From the NCBI GenBank assembly GCA_949751835.1, contig CATKHK010000029.1, positions 310,001 to 374,000 on the forward strand: a stretch of 64,000 nucleotides of DNA, written 5' to 3'. Shown one piece after another: positions 1 through 13,200 of the stretch (positions within the stretch are counted from its first letter, which is position 1; each line of letters begins with the position of its first letter). The notes beneath the pieces were generated by a model. The model had not been told where the DNA came from and made no database searches. It saw only the letters and a program-made list of their open reading frames with translations. The translations under genes were made by a program, and so were the position numbers. Source of the stretch: Blepharisma japonicum (lineage: Eukaryota > Ciliophora > Heterotrichea > Heterotrichida > Blepharismidae).

Positions 1-2
1 TG

Positions 3-3000
3 AATGGAAATTTAGAAATGGCTAACGTTTCTCCATTGCTTTTTTGCCAGTTTTTCTTTATTCCACTTATCTGCCTAATAGTAAACTATACAACAAAATG
101 CTATGAAATAATGTTTTACCCAGGATTCATTGATTTTATTAGAAGTAAGTTTAACGGTAAATTATTTTTTGAAGCAAAATCCAGAATAGATTTGTTTAAT
201 GGAAGACTTGACAAAGTCTACAAAGAAACCAAAAAATTTAGAAATACAAAGATAAAGAAGGAATTTACAATTAACAAATGAATTTTGAGATTTTGGGATG
301 AGTCTACAGAAAAAGACTACCAAAATGAAAAAATTGAAGAAACACTGATTGTATATCGAGCATTTATCATGCACCGATTTATTGTAATTTTATCTATTTT
401 CATCTATGTATGGTCTAATGAAAATGATGAAGCAGCCCTTGGTCCATTTTTTACTGCAGTTACTTTTATTTATTCTGGATTTGTCGCTTTATCTTTTATT
501 ACACATTTCAAATTTCAAAGAAAAACAATTACATTATTAATGAATCTTTTTGATATCATTATGATCATAATCCACTCATTTGTTCTAGGATTTCAAATCC
601 CCACCATATATCTAAGTTGACCTTCTGTAATTTTTATTGGTTCCTGTACAGATTGGATTACTACGGTATTTTCGTCTTTATCAGCCTCAGTATTAATATG
701 CATTTCTGCTTATATCTACGTTTCCAATCTAAATGACCTTACGTCTACTGAAGCATTCATATCAGGGACAGAATTTACAATCATATATTTCGCAATATGA
801 ATTTCTTCAGCCATAATTGGCTATTCAGTTGAAAGGTATAACAGAGAAAAATTCATTCTGCTAAAAAAAGTAGAAAATGAAGTAGAAAAATCCAAAAATG
901 TTTTAGACTGTGTTTTGCCTGATTTTGTAAGAAAAAGAGTTAAAGATGGAGCAAGATATATCGCTGATGATCAAGGAACAGCCAGCGTACTATTTTGCGA
1001 TATTCACAATTTTGAAGATATAGTGGATGCATATCCTTTATATGAGCTTACTGCATTTTTAGATAATGTTTACAGACAATTTGATAACCTTTGTGAGATA
1101 ATCGGGGTTACTAAGGTGGAAACTGTAGGAAAAACTTATATGGCCTGTGCTGGTATTAAAGATAGTGAAGCCGAGCTGGATTGAATAATCCAGTCTGTCC
1201 CTCACGCAAGAAGAGCTGTAGAAATGGGTTTGGCGATTATTAAAGCAGCTGAAAAAATCAAATTAAAAAGCGGAGGATCTCTACAAGTAAAATTCGGCAT
1301 CCACAGTGGGCCTGTAACTGCTGGAGTTGTGGGATTTCATAAGCCTCAGTTTTCACTTGTTGGAGACACTGTTAATACTGCAAGCAGAATGTCCTCTACC
1401 ATTCAAGATCCAAATACAATTCAGATCTCTGAAGAAACATATAATAGTATAGAAGAAAAAGATGATTTTGCGTTTGCTAAGCACCAGGTTGAAGCAAAAG
1501 GGAAAGGCTTTATTAATGCATATACAGTTAGAGAAAGTGAATTAATGGATTCACCTTTATTTAATTTTGGGGATCCTGATTTTGTAATAACAAATTCGAT
1601 GCATTCTGTTAGGAAAAGAACTATGGTAGAGCATGCATGAAGTCCTGAAAGAAGACCATCAGTTGCAACCGGAAAGGAGCCAAGAAGAAGGCATGCAACT
1701 GTCACAGGAGTTCGAAGAAAATCAATTGCATTATCTCATTTAGATGAAAAAATATCTCCTGATGCAAAGAAAATGCTCTCTTTAATTCCAGCAGACAGAA
1801 AAAGAAACTCAATTGTCATTACATCAGCAGGAAAACAATCAACTTTAAATTCAGTAGAAAAAAGAAACTCATTATTTAATTCAGAAGCTCAAAAGCAGTC
1901 CATTATGACAACACTTGGAATTCATGATCAATCTCTCTTATATAAAAGAAGAAATACTGACAAAATTGATCCTATAAAATTTCATCCTTTTTCATGTCGC
2001 GAATCTAATAAAGAAAGATGTCTTAGGATTCATATAATAGAGCACAACCGATGAATGCTAAAAATCAGAATTTTGACAGCATTTATATGCAGCTTATTAT
2101 TAAGTATTATGAAATTCATTCTTATTGAGCTTTCAGATAATAGCAACTATAATATTATTTCAGCAATCTACTTGACATCAATTCTTATTTGGTTAATTTC
2201 ACTTTGGAGAATATTTGCAAGGATTTACAAATCAAAATATATCCCATGAATTATGCAAATTGGCTATTTGACTCCAATAATTTTAGTCCTGATAATTAGA
2301 TTGAAGCAAGACGATGAAGTCGCAATTGTAGAAGTTTCATATCTTTTATACTGCACTTTATTATCTTCTCAATGCATCTGCTCATTTTTTAAAAACATAA
2401 TAAGCACAACTATTCTAGCTACAATTTTTATAGTTCTTGACCAAATGTTGATCGGTGATTCTGCTGATAGATATATATATTTGATATCAATTATATCATT
2501 TGAGTTCGCTATGCTGTCAATTTCATATTTTACAGAAAAAACTATGAGGTTTAATTATGCGTTAGAAGATTTTGCTAAAAAAGAGCTGGAAAAGACAGAA
2601 AGCTTGCTAAAGCAAATGATGCCGCCTCATGTCTATAATAATTTAAAAGAAGAAACCACTACCACTGATTCTTTAAGTCAAGTTACCTTATTGTATGCAG
2701 ATATTGTCGGCTTTACAGAGTGGTCATCACAGAGAACCCCAGATAGTATTGTTGGGATGTTATATGAGCTTTTTAGTAAGTTTGACATGAAATGTGTGGA
2801 GCATAAAGTCTACAAAGTCCACACAATAGGAGATTGCTATGTAGCCATGGGATTTAATGGAGATATAGAAAGAAACCCAGGAGAAGAGTGCCTAAAGGTC
2901 ATAAGATTTGCAGAGTCTATGGTAGAAATAATTGAAAAAGTAAATGCAATTAATAATTCAAAACTGAATATGAGGATTGGGATACATACAGGCAATATTA

Positions 3001-3233
3001 TAGGAGGAATTGCTGGGACTAATATAGTTCGGTATGATATATACGGAAAAGACGTACTTATAGCAAATAAAATTGAAAGCAATGGGGCTGGAGGGAAAAT
3101 ACTTGTAAGTGAAGCTGTTAAAAACTTGATTGAAGGGTATAAGCCTGAACTTTACAGCTTTACTTTTCACAAAGAAATACCAATTCAAGCAATAAAATCG
3201 AAGATAAAATCATTTTGACTGGATCTTGATTAA
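3..3233 (+). CDS. P4-ATPase-guanylyl cyclase fusion, copy 1 (5' partial)
   Basis: This is the 3' half (about 1076 residues) of a very large membrane cyclase. The frame is open from the window edge to the TAA at 3231-3233 when TGA is read as Trp. The visible part starts in the last membrane segments of the P4-ATPase-like module. It continues through a transmembrane block to cyclase domain C1 (first Asp in FCDIHNF, Asn/Arg in VNTASRM), a second transmembrane block and C2 (Asp in YADIVGFT and in HTIGDCY). It should make cGMP from GTP at a membrane, by analogy with Paramecium, Tetrahymena and apicomplexan enzymes. C1 has Lys where the second metal Asp would be (ETVGKTY) and C2 lacks the Asn/Arg pair, so the two domains complement each other. 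It is colinear with the two genes downstream. The N-terminal half lies outside the window. No intron is needed. Confidence 0.9.
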
Positions 3234-3768
3234 GATAATGACAATTGTGTATTTTAAATAATTATACTTTTTAATATATTTATTAGTAAATTTATATTAA
3301 AGCAAATAAATATATTTTTAACTCCCTATGTTAATGAAATTTTGTTTAAGCATCTCTCTATTCAACTTCTTTTCATTTTGTAATATCTTGATTAAAAAGT
3401 ATTTATGCTTTTAAACAGCTTTTTTAGAAGAAAATTTGTAACTGCTTTGCCAGAACTATTATTTGATGATCGGGTGAATTATTTAACTTGAGCTAACCTC
3501 CCATACATTTAATAATTATTTTTCTTTTTGGCTTCACTTCAAATGATCGTTCCTTTTAATTTCAAATTCTTAACCATATTATAAGAAATTGCCCTGCAAA
3601 TAGTTGATTTTCATATAAGAGAGCTTAGTTCTTGATTTCTCCGTATTATCTCGAAGATCAATAGGATTTTCTACTGAATAGTAAAAATTAAATTTTGAGC
3701 TGAGACTATTTCAAGAATGGCCAATTTCTTTTTTTGAGTTTTAAGTATAATTATTGAAGATTAAAATA
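3234..3768. other. intergenic, AT-rich
   Basis: These 535 bases lie between cyclase copies 1 and 2 and presumably hold the 3' UTR of one and the promoter of the next. No open frame, RNA gene or repeat was recognised by eye. Confidence 0.5.
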
Positions 3769-6700
3769 ATGTCTTTTAATCCAAAATCATCCTTAGAAAA
3801 AAAAGAAGAAAGGTGAAGGTATATTCACGTACAAGGGAGTGACCCGCTTTCCATGAAAGGATATGCAAAGAATAAAATTGTAACATCACGATATACACTC
3901 TTAAACTTTATCCCTTTAAACATTAGAGACCAATTTAGAAGTTACGCATATTACATTTTTCTAATTGACCCTATAGCTCAGCTATTACTTGACCCAAGCT
4001 CTAGCTTCAACTGAATGTTTGCGATACCATTTATGTTACTATTGTTTACAACTTTTATTTTTGATGCTCTTCAAGATATAAAACATCACAGGAATGACTC
4101 AGCAGCAAACAATAAACAATATGATATATGAGATGGGTGTAAATTTTCTACTAAAAAGCTTGAAGATATAGAAGTTGGTGACATTATTTTACTAAGAATA
4201 AATGAAATAGCACCTGCTGACATTCTTGTACTTTATGTAAGTGAAAATGAAAAATTTTGCTATATTGACGCAACAAAAGCAATAGGAGGCACTGACATCA
4301 TAATTAAAAAGCCAGTAAGAGAAACCCAATTAAATTTTGATACAAATGATATTGATGAAAGCAAACAAATGGCAAAGCTTGACATTGAAGAGATAGCAGC
4401 ACAAATTCCAAAATTCAATGCAAAAATAAAGGTTCCAGAATCCTCTCAAGGAGATTTTTATGGTTCTATTAAGCTTAGCACGTGCCCAAATCAAACTGAA
4501 ATTGATATATATAATTTGATACAATTGGGATCTCAGCTAATAGAAACTTCATGAATATTTGGTGTTGTGGTTTACACAGGGGTTGAAGCATCAACTATTG
4601 GAGGCCTGTCTTGTAAAACTAAAAAAATGTCGACTTTAGGAAAGAAGCTTAACAAGTGAGTATTTTGAACGACTGTATTGCTATTTGCGATGGTATTATC
4701 TGGGTTTTTGGTAAGTGCTTATCGTTATGGATTAGACTATGATGATACATATATGATTCTTTTTTTTAATTTGCTTATCCTTGACCATCAGCATATTCCT
4801 CTCATGCTTTATATAACACTACCAATTATTAGATTTTTTCAAAGCTGAAGGATTTCTAAAAAATATGAAGGGATTTGTTTTCGTTCTTCTAAGGCTAGTG
4901 AAGATGTAGGGCAAGTAGAAATCATTTTAACTGATAGAGCTGGGACAATTAGTAAAAATAAGCTGAAGGTTACTGCTTGCTGCATAGAAGAAACAGTTTA
5001 TGAGTGAATTGATACCATTCAAACTGAAATTCCAGAAACTTGCACTCCTAAAGAGCAAGATAAAAATAATGAACTCACATGCATAAACCCTACAAACGAA
5101 AAACTATCATTTAAATCTTTAAAAAATGATTTCATAAAAGGGATCAATGATGAAAACCCAGTATATAATTTTGTGATATGCATGGCAATTTGTAACCAAG
5201 TCTTTCCTAAATCAACTGGAAAAATGATATATATTAGTGCTGATGATCGAATTTTAATGGATACCAGCAAAGAGTTAGGGGTTTCTTTGCTGTCTAAAGC
5301 CCATGATACTTGCTTAGTTGATATATTAGGAAATATTGTAGAGTTCCCTATAGTATCATTTAATCATTATACAGCTGATTCAAGAAAATACAGAATTATT
5401 GTTAAAAATAATAAAACAGGGGAAGCTATTTTATATGTAAAAGGGCCCAAAAGCAAAATGTTTGATATTTATAGCCTAACTAATGAAGAAAAACTTAGTG
5501 TTGAAGAAAATTTGTTTAATTACAACCAATGGGGAAAAAGACATATTTTTATGGGATATAAAAAGCTTTCAAAGGATGAGATGGAGTCCTTTAATTTTGC
5601 TTATTATAATGCAAAATTATCCCCAATTAACCGAGATGGAAGAATTGAACACATACTTGAGGAATTAGAACAAGGAATTAGCTACTTAGGATGTGTAACA
5701 ATTGAAGACCAAATATCAAATGGCACAAAAAATGCAATTTCATTATTGTCTGAGGGAGGTGTAAAATTTTGGCTTATGAGTGGTGAAGATGAAGAAATCA
5801 CATTAACAACAGCAGTGGCTGCAGGTATTTTTGAAATTGAATCTAATATAGCAAGAATTGGAGGCTATACGTCACAGCTGGACTGTGCTATTGATATGAT
5901 TAATCATGTGAAAAACCATATTCTCCATTGCAACACTGAAAAACCAATACACGACCAAATATTAGTTTCTGGATCCTTTTTAAATTGCGATATTAAAAAA
6001 ATGCCTAATTGCAAGACTGACCCGGCTTTGCTTGACGGAGATGAAAGCCCTCAATCATTTTTTCAATATGGAAGGAGAAAATCTCAAGAATATATGAAAA
6101 CTAAAAAATTTCATCCATTTGTGGCGCAAATAGCATCATTCAGTATTTCATCGCCTCTTCAAATGAGTTTTAATCCTGATTCAATTTACTTTGTGCTATC
6201 AATTGATAGTAATGGAATTGATTATGCACTTAGTTCAGAAGAAAACAGAAAAATATTCTGTTCTCTTCTTTGTGCAGCGCATAGTGTTTGCTTTCATTCT
6301 CTCAAACCAAATGATAAAACAAGAATTGCAAGCTTACTTAGATACAACTTTTCATACAAGCCAATATTCTTAGCGATTGGTGATAGCTCGAGCGATATTG
6401 GAATGATAAATTCAGCTCATGTTGGAGTTGAAATAGCTGGGTCAAAAGGCTTTTGCTCGTTAAATTCAGGACATTATGCAATAAAGAAATTTTCACTTCT
6501 GAAAAATTTAGTATTATTAGAAGGACACTGGAATTATGTTAGAACTAGTAACATAGTGATGATGATTTTTTTTAGATCTGCATTTTATTCCTTTTTGGTG
6601 TTTCTATATACATTTATAGAGTCAACTGCTGCAAATAGTATTTTTGCATCTTGGTTGATGTGGATGTATAATTTAGTAATCACAGGAGTTCCTTTATTTA

Positions 6701-9700
6701 TTATTGGAATTTTTGATGCAGATGTTGATGGAAATAGTATTTTGACATACCCAGAAGTATATAGAGCAGGCCTGTACAGAATTTTATTATCAACAAAGAA
6801 GCTCTTTTATGTATTTATAAAAGCAGTAGTATATTCATTAATATGTTTTTTTATAATCATGAATGTAGGAATATGAAATGATTCGGGATTTACTGAAAAT
6901 TTTGATTTAAACTCAACAATTTTATATTTGTGTATGTGTTTTTCATTCTTATTATACATTATCATAGAATCATATTCTTACAGTAAATTCACAATTTTTG
7001 CCTACATCTTTTTTATTATTTCTACAATTATAATTTTAGAACTCACTTCCTGAACTGTATTTTTTGAAAAATTTGGTATTTTGCAAATGCTTAACATAAC
7101 CCCAATAGGAATTTTATTGATAATTTTTGTATCTCTAATAACTGCCATCTTTAATTATGCCTTAAAAACATACAGCACGTTGTTCTTCCCAAGCTTCATT
7201 GATTTTTTAAGAAATAATTTTAAAAGTAAAGCATATTATGAAGATCAAACCAGAGTTTCTAATTTTAATGAAAGATTAGATGAAATTTACAAGGAAAGCA
7301 AAGATTACAAAAAGAAAAACCATCATGGTATGTTCAAGATAAACAAGTGAATTTTAAGATTTGCTTCAGAGCTCACAGAGTCTGAGTATCAAACAGAAAA
7401 ATTTGATGACAAAATAAAAAGTTATAGAATTCTCATCATGATTCAGTTTATTTCTTGCTTTATTTTCAACATCTATATATGAGCTGCTGGTATTGGGAGC
7501 GTAGCGTTTCAAATTTATTACACGATATATAAGTTTTCATACTTTGCATGTGTTTCTATTTCATGGCTGCCTTACTTCAAAAGAAATCTAAAACAACTTA
7601 TTTTTGCATTAAATGTTTATGAAGGTATTGCGTTTCTAATAACTACTTTTGCTTTTAAAGTCTATCTTCATGCTTTATATTATTCTTGGCCTCCACTTAT
7701 CCTTATCGGTCTCTGCAATGACTGAGCATTTTCGCTTATCTTGACTTTTATAATGTGCATTTTTGTCTCTACATCTGCAATCATCGAAATATCACTTATT
7801 GACGATCTTTCCAGCTCCGAAATAATTCTCCACAGTTTTGAGTTTGTAATAGTCTACTTCTCAATATGACTTACTTCAGCTTTTATTGGCTATTTCACCG
7901 AAAAATATAACAGAAATAAATTCATTCTAATCAAAAAAGTAGAAATTGAGGTTGAGAAATCTAAGCAAGTTCTTGAATGTGTGCTCCCCAATTTTGTTAG
8001 GAAAAGAGTTAAAGATGGTGCAAGATATATCGCTGACGACCAAGGAATAGTAACTGTGCTTTTCTGCGACATTTATAACTTTGAAGACATTATTGAAGGT
8101 TACTCCCCTCAAGAGCTCACAGCTTTTTTAGACAATGTATATAGAAAATTCGACCATTTATGTGAGATGGTCGGAGTTGTAAAAATAGAAACTGTAGGAA
8201 AAACATATATGGCTTGTGCAGGAATAAAAGACTGTGAAGCCGAGCTGGATCCTCATTTTCAATCAGTGTCGCATGCAAGGAGAGCTATAGAGATGGGGAT
8301 TAGCATTTTAAAGTCTATACAAAAGATAAAGTTGTGGAATGGAGAAACATTAAAAGTTAAAATTGGAATTCATAGTGGCCCTGTAACTGCAGGGGTTGTA
8401 GGGTTTCATAAGCCTCAGTTTTCACTTGTTGGAGATACCGTTAATACCGCAAGCAGAATGGCATCTACCATAAAAGAGCCAAATGTTATACAGATATCTG
8501 AAGAAACTTATGCATTAGTTGACACAAAGGAAGACTTAATTTTTACACAAACGAGGGTGGAAGCAAAAGGAAAAGGATGAATAGAAACACTTTTAGTAAA
8601 AGAAAGAAAAATACATGATACGAGAATTGAAATTCCTGCAAAAGAAGCACTTGAGCTGCCACTCACACATTCGCGAACATTTGCTAGAAAGAAGGTCAGT
8701 TCAGGCGAAATTAGAAGAAATAGTGAGGTCAATAGAAAATCTGTCATTATGCTGCAGCTTGATATAAATGACCCTTCACAACTTTTTACAAGAGTAAATA
8801 CTGAAATTATAGACCCAATTAAATTAATTTCATTCAACTGCAAAGAAAACAAAAAAGAAATGCTACTAAGAATACAAATGACAGAAAACAAATTTTCTAT
8901 TTTATACCCAGGACTTCTAATAGGAGCTGTTTCAAATTCAATTTTAGGATTTTTGAAAATTTTATATATTATTTTAAACGAGGGAAGCATTGACTCTAAT
9001 ATCATATCTTCACTATTTCTCTTTATAGTGACGTTCATATTTATTGGAATTATCATTTCAACAAAAAAATGCTATAAGTCAAAAGCTTTCCCTTGATGTA
9101 TTAAACAATTTTGCTTTTTTATCATCTGTGCTGTAGTAATAGAAGGATTTACTGAGAGCACTGAGCTAGACTCAGTGGAAATTTCATATGTGATCTACAA
9201 TGCTTTATTAATAGTCCTCTGCTCTGGCCTATTTATGAAATACCTTGTCGTCACAAGTTTAATGATGCTAGGAGTTGTAGTTCCCCTTATAATTATCGAC
9301 AATACAATGGACACTTGTCTGCATTTAATAGCTTTCGGAGGCTTCATTGTTGTGATCAATTGTATTGGGTATACAGTTGAAAGCGATCTACGTGTGTTTT
9401 TCGCATTAAAAGATTATGCAAAAAAAGAGCTTGAAAAAACAGAAAACTTGCTGACACAGATGATGCCTCCACATGTATATAAGCGACTAAAAGAAGAGAT
9501 AACGACCACTGACTCGTTGCCTCAAGTGACACTATTATATGCTGATATTGTCGGTTTTACAGCCTGATCTTCTAATAGAAGCCCAGACAGTATTGTAGGC
9601 ATGCTTTATGAGCTTTTTAGCGAATTTGATAAAAAATGCGTCGAAAATCATGTATATAAAGTGCACACAATTGGAGATTGCTATGTTGCGATGAGCTTTA

Positions 9701-10077
9701 AAGGGGATTTAGAAAGGAATCCAGGGGAAGAGTGCTTGAATATCATTAAATTCGCTTCTTCAATGATTGAGGTTATAGATACTATGAATCAAGAGCATGG
9801 AAGTGGGCTAAATATGAGGATTGGAGTTCACACCGGAAATATCATAGGAGGAATTACTGGGACTAATATAGTTAGATATGATATTTATGGAAAAGATGTT
9901 TTGATAGCTAATCAAATAGAAAGCAATGGACTAGCAGGAAGAGTTTCAGTAAGTGAAACGACAAAAAACTTAATAGAAAATTATTCTCCTGGGCTATTTG
10001 GGTTTTCTTATTATAAAGAAATTGATATTTTATCAATAAAAACGAAAATACAAACATTTTTAATTGATATTGAGTAA
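3769..10077 (+). CDS. P4-ATPase-guanylyl cyclase fusion, copy 2
   Basis: One uninterrupted frame of about 2102 residues (TGA = Trp), from an ATG preceded by an in-frame TAA to a TAA. The N-terminus matches P4-ATPases (VTSRYTLLNFIPLNI, then membrane segments). The phosphorylation site reads TDRAGTIS around residue 389, where active pumps have DKTGT. LTGDK is replaced by MSGED (about 671), the hinge reads IGDSSSDIGMI (about 871) instead of GDGxND, and no DGET actuator loop is visible. Then come a membrane block, C1 (Asp about 1434, Asn about 1559, Arg about 1563), a second membrane block and C2 (Asp about 1926 and 1970). C1 carries Glu in VKIETVGK and Ser in PQFSLVGD at the purine-selecting positions, which favours GTP over ATP. 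The predicted role is membrane cGMP synthesis. Active pumping by the ATPase half is doubtful. Confidence 0.92.
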
Positions 10078-10272
10078 CAAAACATTTTGGATTAATATAA
10101 AGCTGATAATTTAGTTTAAAATCTTATATATAAATTGTTATCTCCCTTTTGTATTGGATTATCTGGATTGCTCTTCTAAATATTTTGATTTTTTCTAAAT
10201 ATCTGTATATTGTTATTTGGCAAGCTTCTAATTGAAAGATTGATGCAAAAATGCTATAAATAAAAAGAATAA

Positions 10273-13200
10273 ATGGTAAACTTGAGATTAATTCATGTGA
10301 CTGGCCAAGGAGAAAACCAGAATAAAGGGTTTCCAACAAACGAAATTATTACTTCGCGCTATAATCTTTTTACATTCCTCCCTAAAAGTCTCAGCGAGTT
10401 GTTTGGAAACTATGCCTACTGTATTTTTCTTATCAATCCTCTCATTCTGGCAATTTCCCAATCAAATGTAAATATTTACTGGCCTCTGATTTTCCCTTTT
10501 CCCTTTTTACTACTGATTGTCTTTATCTTCAATGCCTATCAAGGCATCAGAAATCACAAAAACGACAAAAAATCCAACAATAAATTATATAATGTATGAA
10601 ATGGATTCAACTTTGCATATAAAGCAAGTCAGAATATTAACGTTGGAGACATAATTTTACTCAGCAATAAAGAATATTGCCCTGCCGATATTTTGATTTT
10701 AACAGTAGGAGAAGAGGAGCACATATGCTGTATCGACTCCACTGGAGTAACTGGGGGAAAAGATATTAAGATAAGGAGACCTATAAAAGACACCCAATTG
10801 CTTTTTGACTCCGTAATTGTTGAAGAAGCTGCAGCACAAATCCATAAATTGAATATGAAAATTAAAGTGCCTGAAACTGGGCAAAAAAATATTTATGGAT
10901 CTGTAAAACTTGCTGCAAATCCTCAACTGGCAGAGATAACTAAATTAAATTTTATTCCGCGAGGATCTCAGTTAACTGAGACTTCTTGAATTTTTGGAGT
11001 TGTTTTATATACAGGAAAAGATTCATTTACTTCAGCTATAATTTCTTGCGATTATAGTAGTTTAACAATATTAGAAAAGCGGCTGAATGATTGAATCTTT
11101 TGGATGATTATTTTATCGTTTTTAATGACAATTTCGGCATTTTTTGTTAACAGATTTTGATTTGGTTTGGCTTATAATGATACTACTGGAGATTTGCTGA
11201 TATATTTAATTGCAATTCTCCATGAAAATATTCCTTTATCAGTGTACATATTTTTACCTTTAATACGCTGGCTGCAATGCTGAAAAATCACGAAAAATAA
11301 CGGGAAAATTCAATTTAATTCTAAAAAAGCTATAGACAGCCTTGGGCAAATTGAATATATTTTGACTGATAGATCAGGGACTATAACAAAAGATAAGTTT
11401 ATTGTTACATCTTGCATAATCGAAGACCGAATTTATTTAAGAGATGAAAACTTAAAACTCTTAACTCCTGATACCAAATCTGAAAATTCTCCCCTTACAA
11501 AAGGCGGCTCAGCAGACACTGTGCAAGAGGTTAATAACGATTTAAGCTGTGATAATATTTTTTCATTTAAGTATTTGAAAAATAAGCTTGAAAAAAAATC
11601 AGATGAAAATTCAAAATCCTATCATTTTGTCATGTGCTTAGCTTTATGTAATCAAGTCTTTCCATACTCATCAGGAAAATGCATAAGTATATCCGGCGAT
11701 GATAAAATTCTAGTTGAAACAAGCAAGGTTTTAGGGATAAGTCTGATCAGTAGAACTAAAAAATCATGCATTATAAACGCGTATGGAAATTTTATTGAAT
11801 ATGGAGTTATTGCTTATAAGTATTCAGGCACAAAATCAAATAAGTTCAGAATCATTATTTCGGATATTGCTCAATTAACAATGATATTATATGTCAAAGG
11901 ATCAAAAGAGTCAATGTTTGATATATTTAATCTTTCGCAAGACGAAAAATTAAACATTGAAGAGACTCTATACTGCAATAATCTTATCGGTAAAAGATTA
12001 ATTTTTGCAGGCTATAAAATACTATCAAGCAATGATATTGCTAATTTTAACTTCAAGTATGAAAATGCAAAACTTTCTCCTGTAAACAGCGATGGAAAAC
12101 TCGAAAATTTATTTGAAGAGCTAGAAAAAGATTTAAACTATTTGGGAGCTGTAACCATTGAAGACAAAATTACAAATGAGACAAAAGATACAATTGATTT
12201 ATTTAAGAAAGCAGGAATAAAATTCTGACTAATGAGCGGAGAGAATGAAGAAATAACCCTTTCCACAGCGGTTAGTGCTGGATTAGTTGAAATAAATGTG
12301 GGCATAGCTCGGCTTACAGAATTAAATAATGAATCAGAAGCAAGGTCAGTACTAAATGATCACATAAAAAGATATATAATACATTATAGAGAAAACTTAA
12401 AACAGAGCCACTCAAATCTTCCAAGTGTTATGTCTTTTGAATCTCAAGATTGCAACAGCGAACCTTTAGCCCCTCTCATTAAAAGTGAATGCTCTATACT
12501 CTCATTAAACGATGATTTTTATATTAATCCAACACAACTTAATAATCAAAGAAAAATCCATCCTTTTTTGAGCAAATTTGCAAATGTGAATATGGAGTCT
12601 CCATTGAGCATGAATTTTAACCCAAATTCAGTATATTTTATTCTGTCTGTAGACTCAAGTGGAATAAACTATGGTCTCAGCACAGAAGAAAACAGGAAGT
12701 ATTTTTCATCGCTTTTATGTGCAGCAAATTGTGTTTGCTTTCATTCACTAAGCCCAAGTGATAAATCAAGAGTTGCAAAATTTTTGAAAAATAATTTTTC
12801 TTATAAGCCAACTTTTCTGGCTATAGGTGATGGGAGCAGCGATATTGGAATGATAAAGCAAGCAAATATTGGTGTAGGAATTAATGGGAAAAAAGGAAAA
12901 TCTGCATCAAATGCAGCGCACATATCAATCAGAAAATTTTCTCAGCTTCAAGATTTATTGCTCTTTGAGGGGAGAATATGTAATATTAGAATAATCAACG
13001 CAATATTTATTTTATTTTTTGAAGGCCTGGTCTCTTCATTTTTGCTATTTTTTTACACTTGAATTAAAAATACGGCAGGAAACCCTTTGATTGATTTAGA
13101 TTTAATGCTTTTTCACTATGCTATTTGTTTTGTGATACCATTATTGATATTTGGATTATTTGATAAAGATTTTAAAACGGATGAGATTATGAAATTCCCC

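Noticed and set aside
8508-9056. 182-residue minus-strand open frame
   Set aside because: Antisense to cyclase copy 2, which has strong homology in its own frame.
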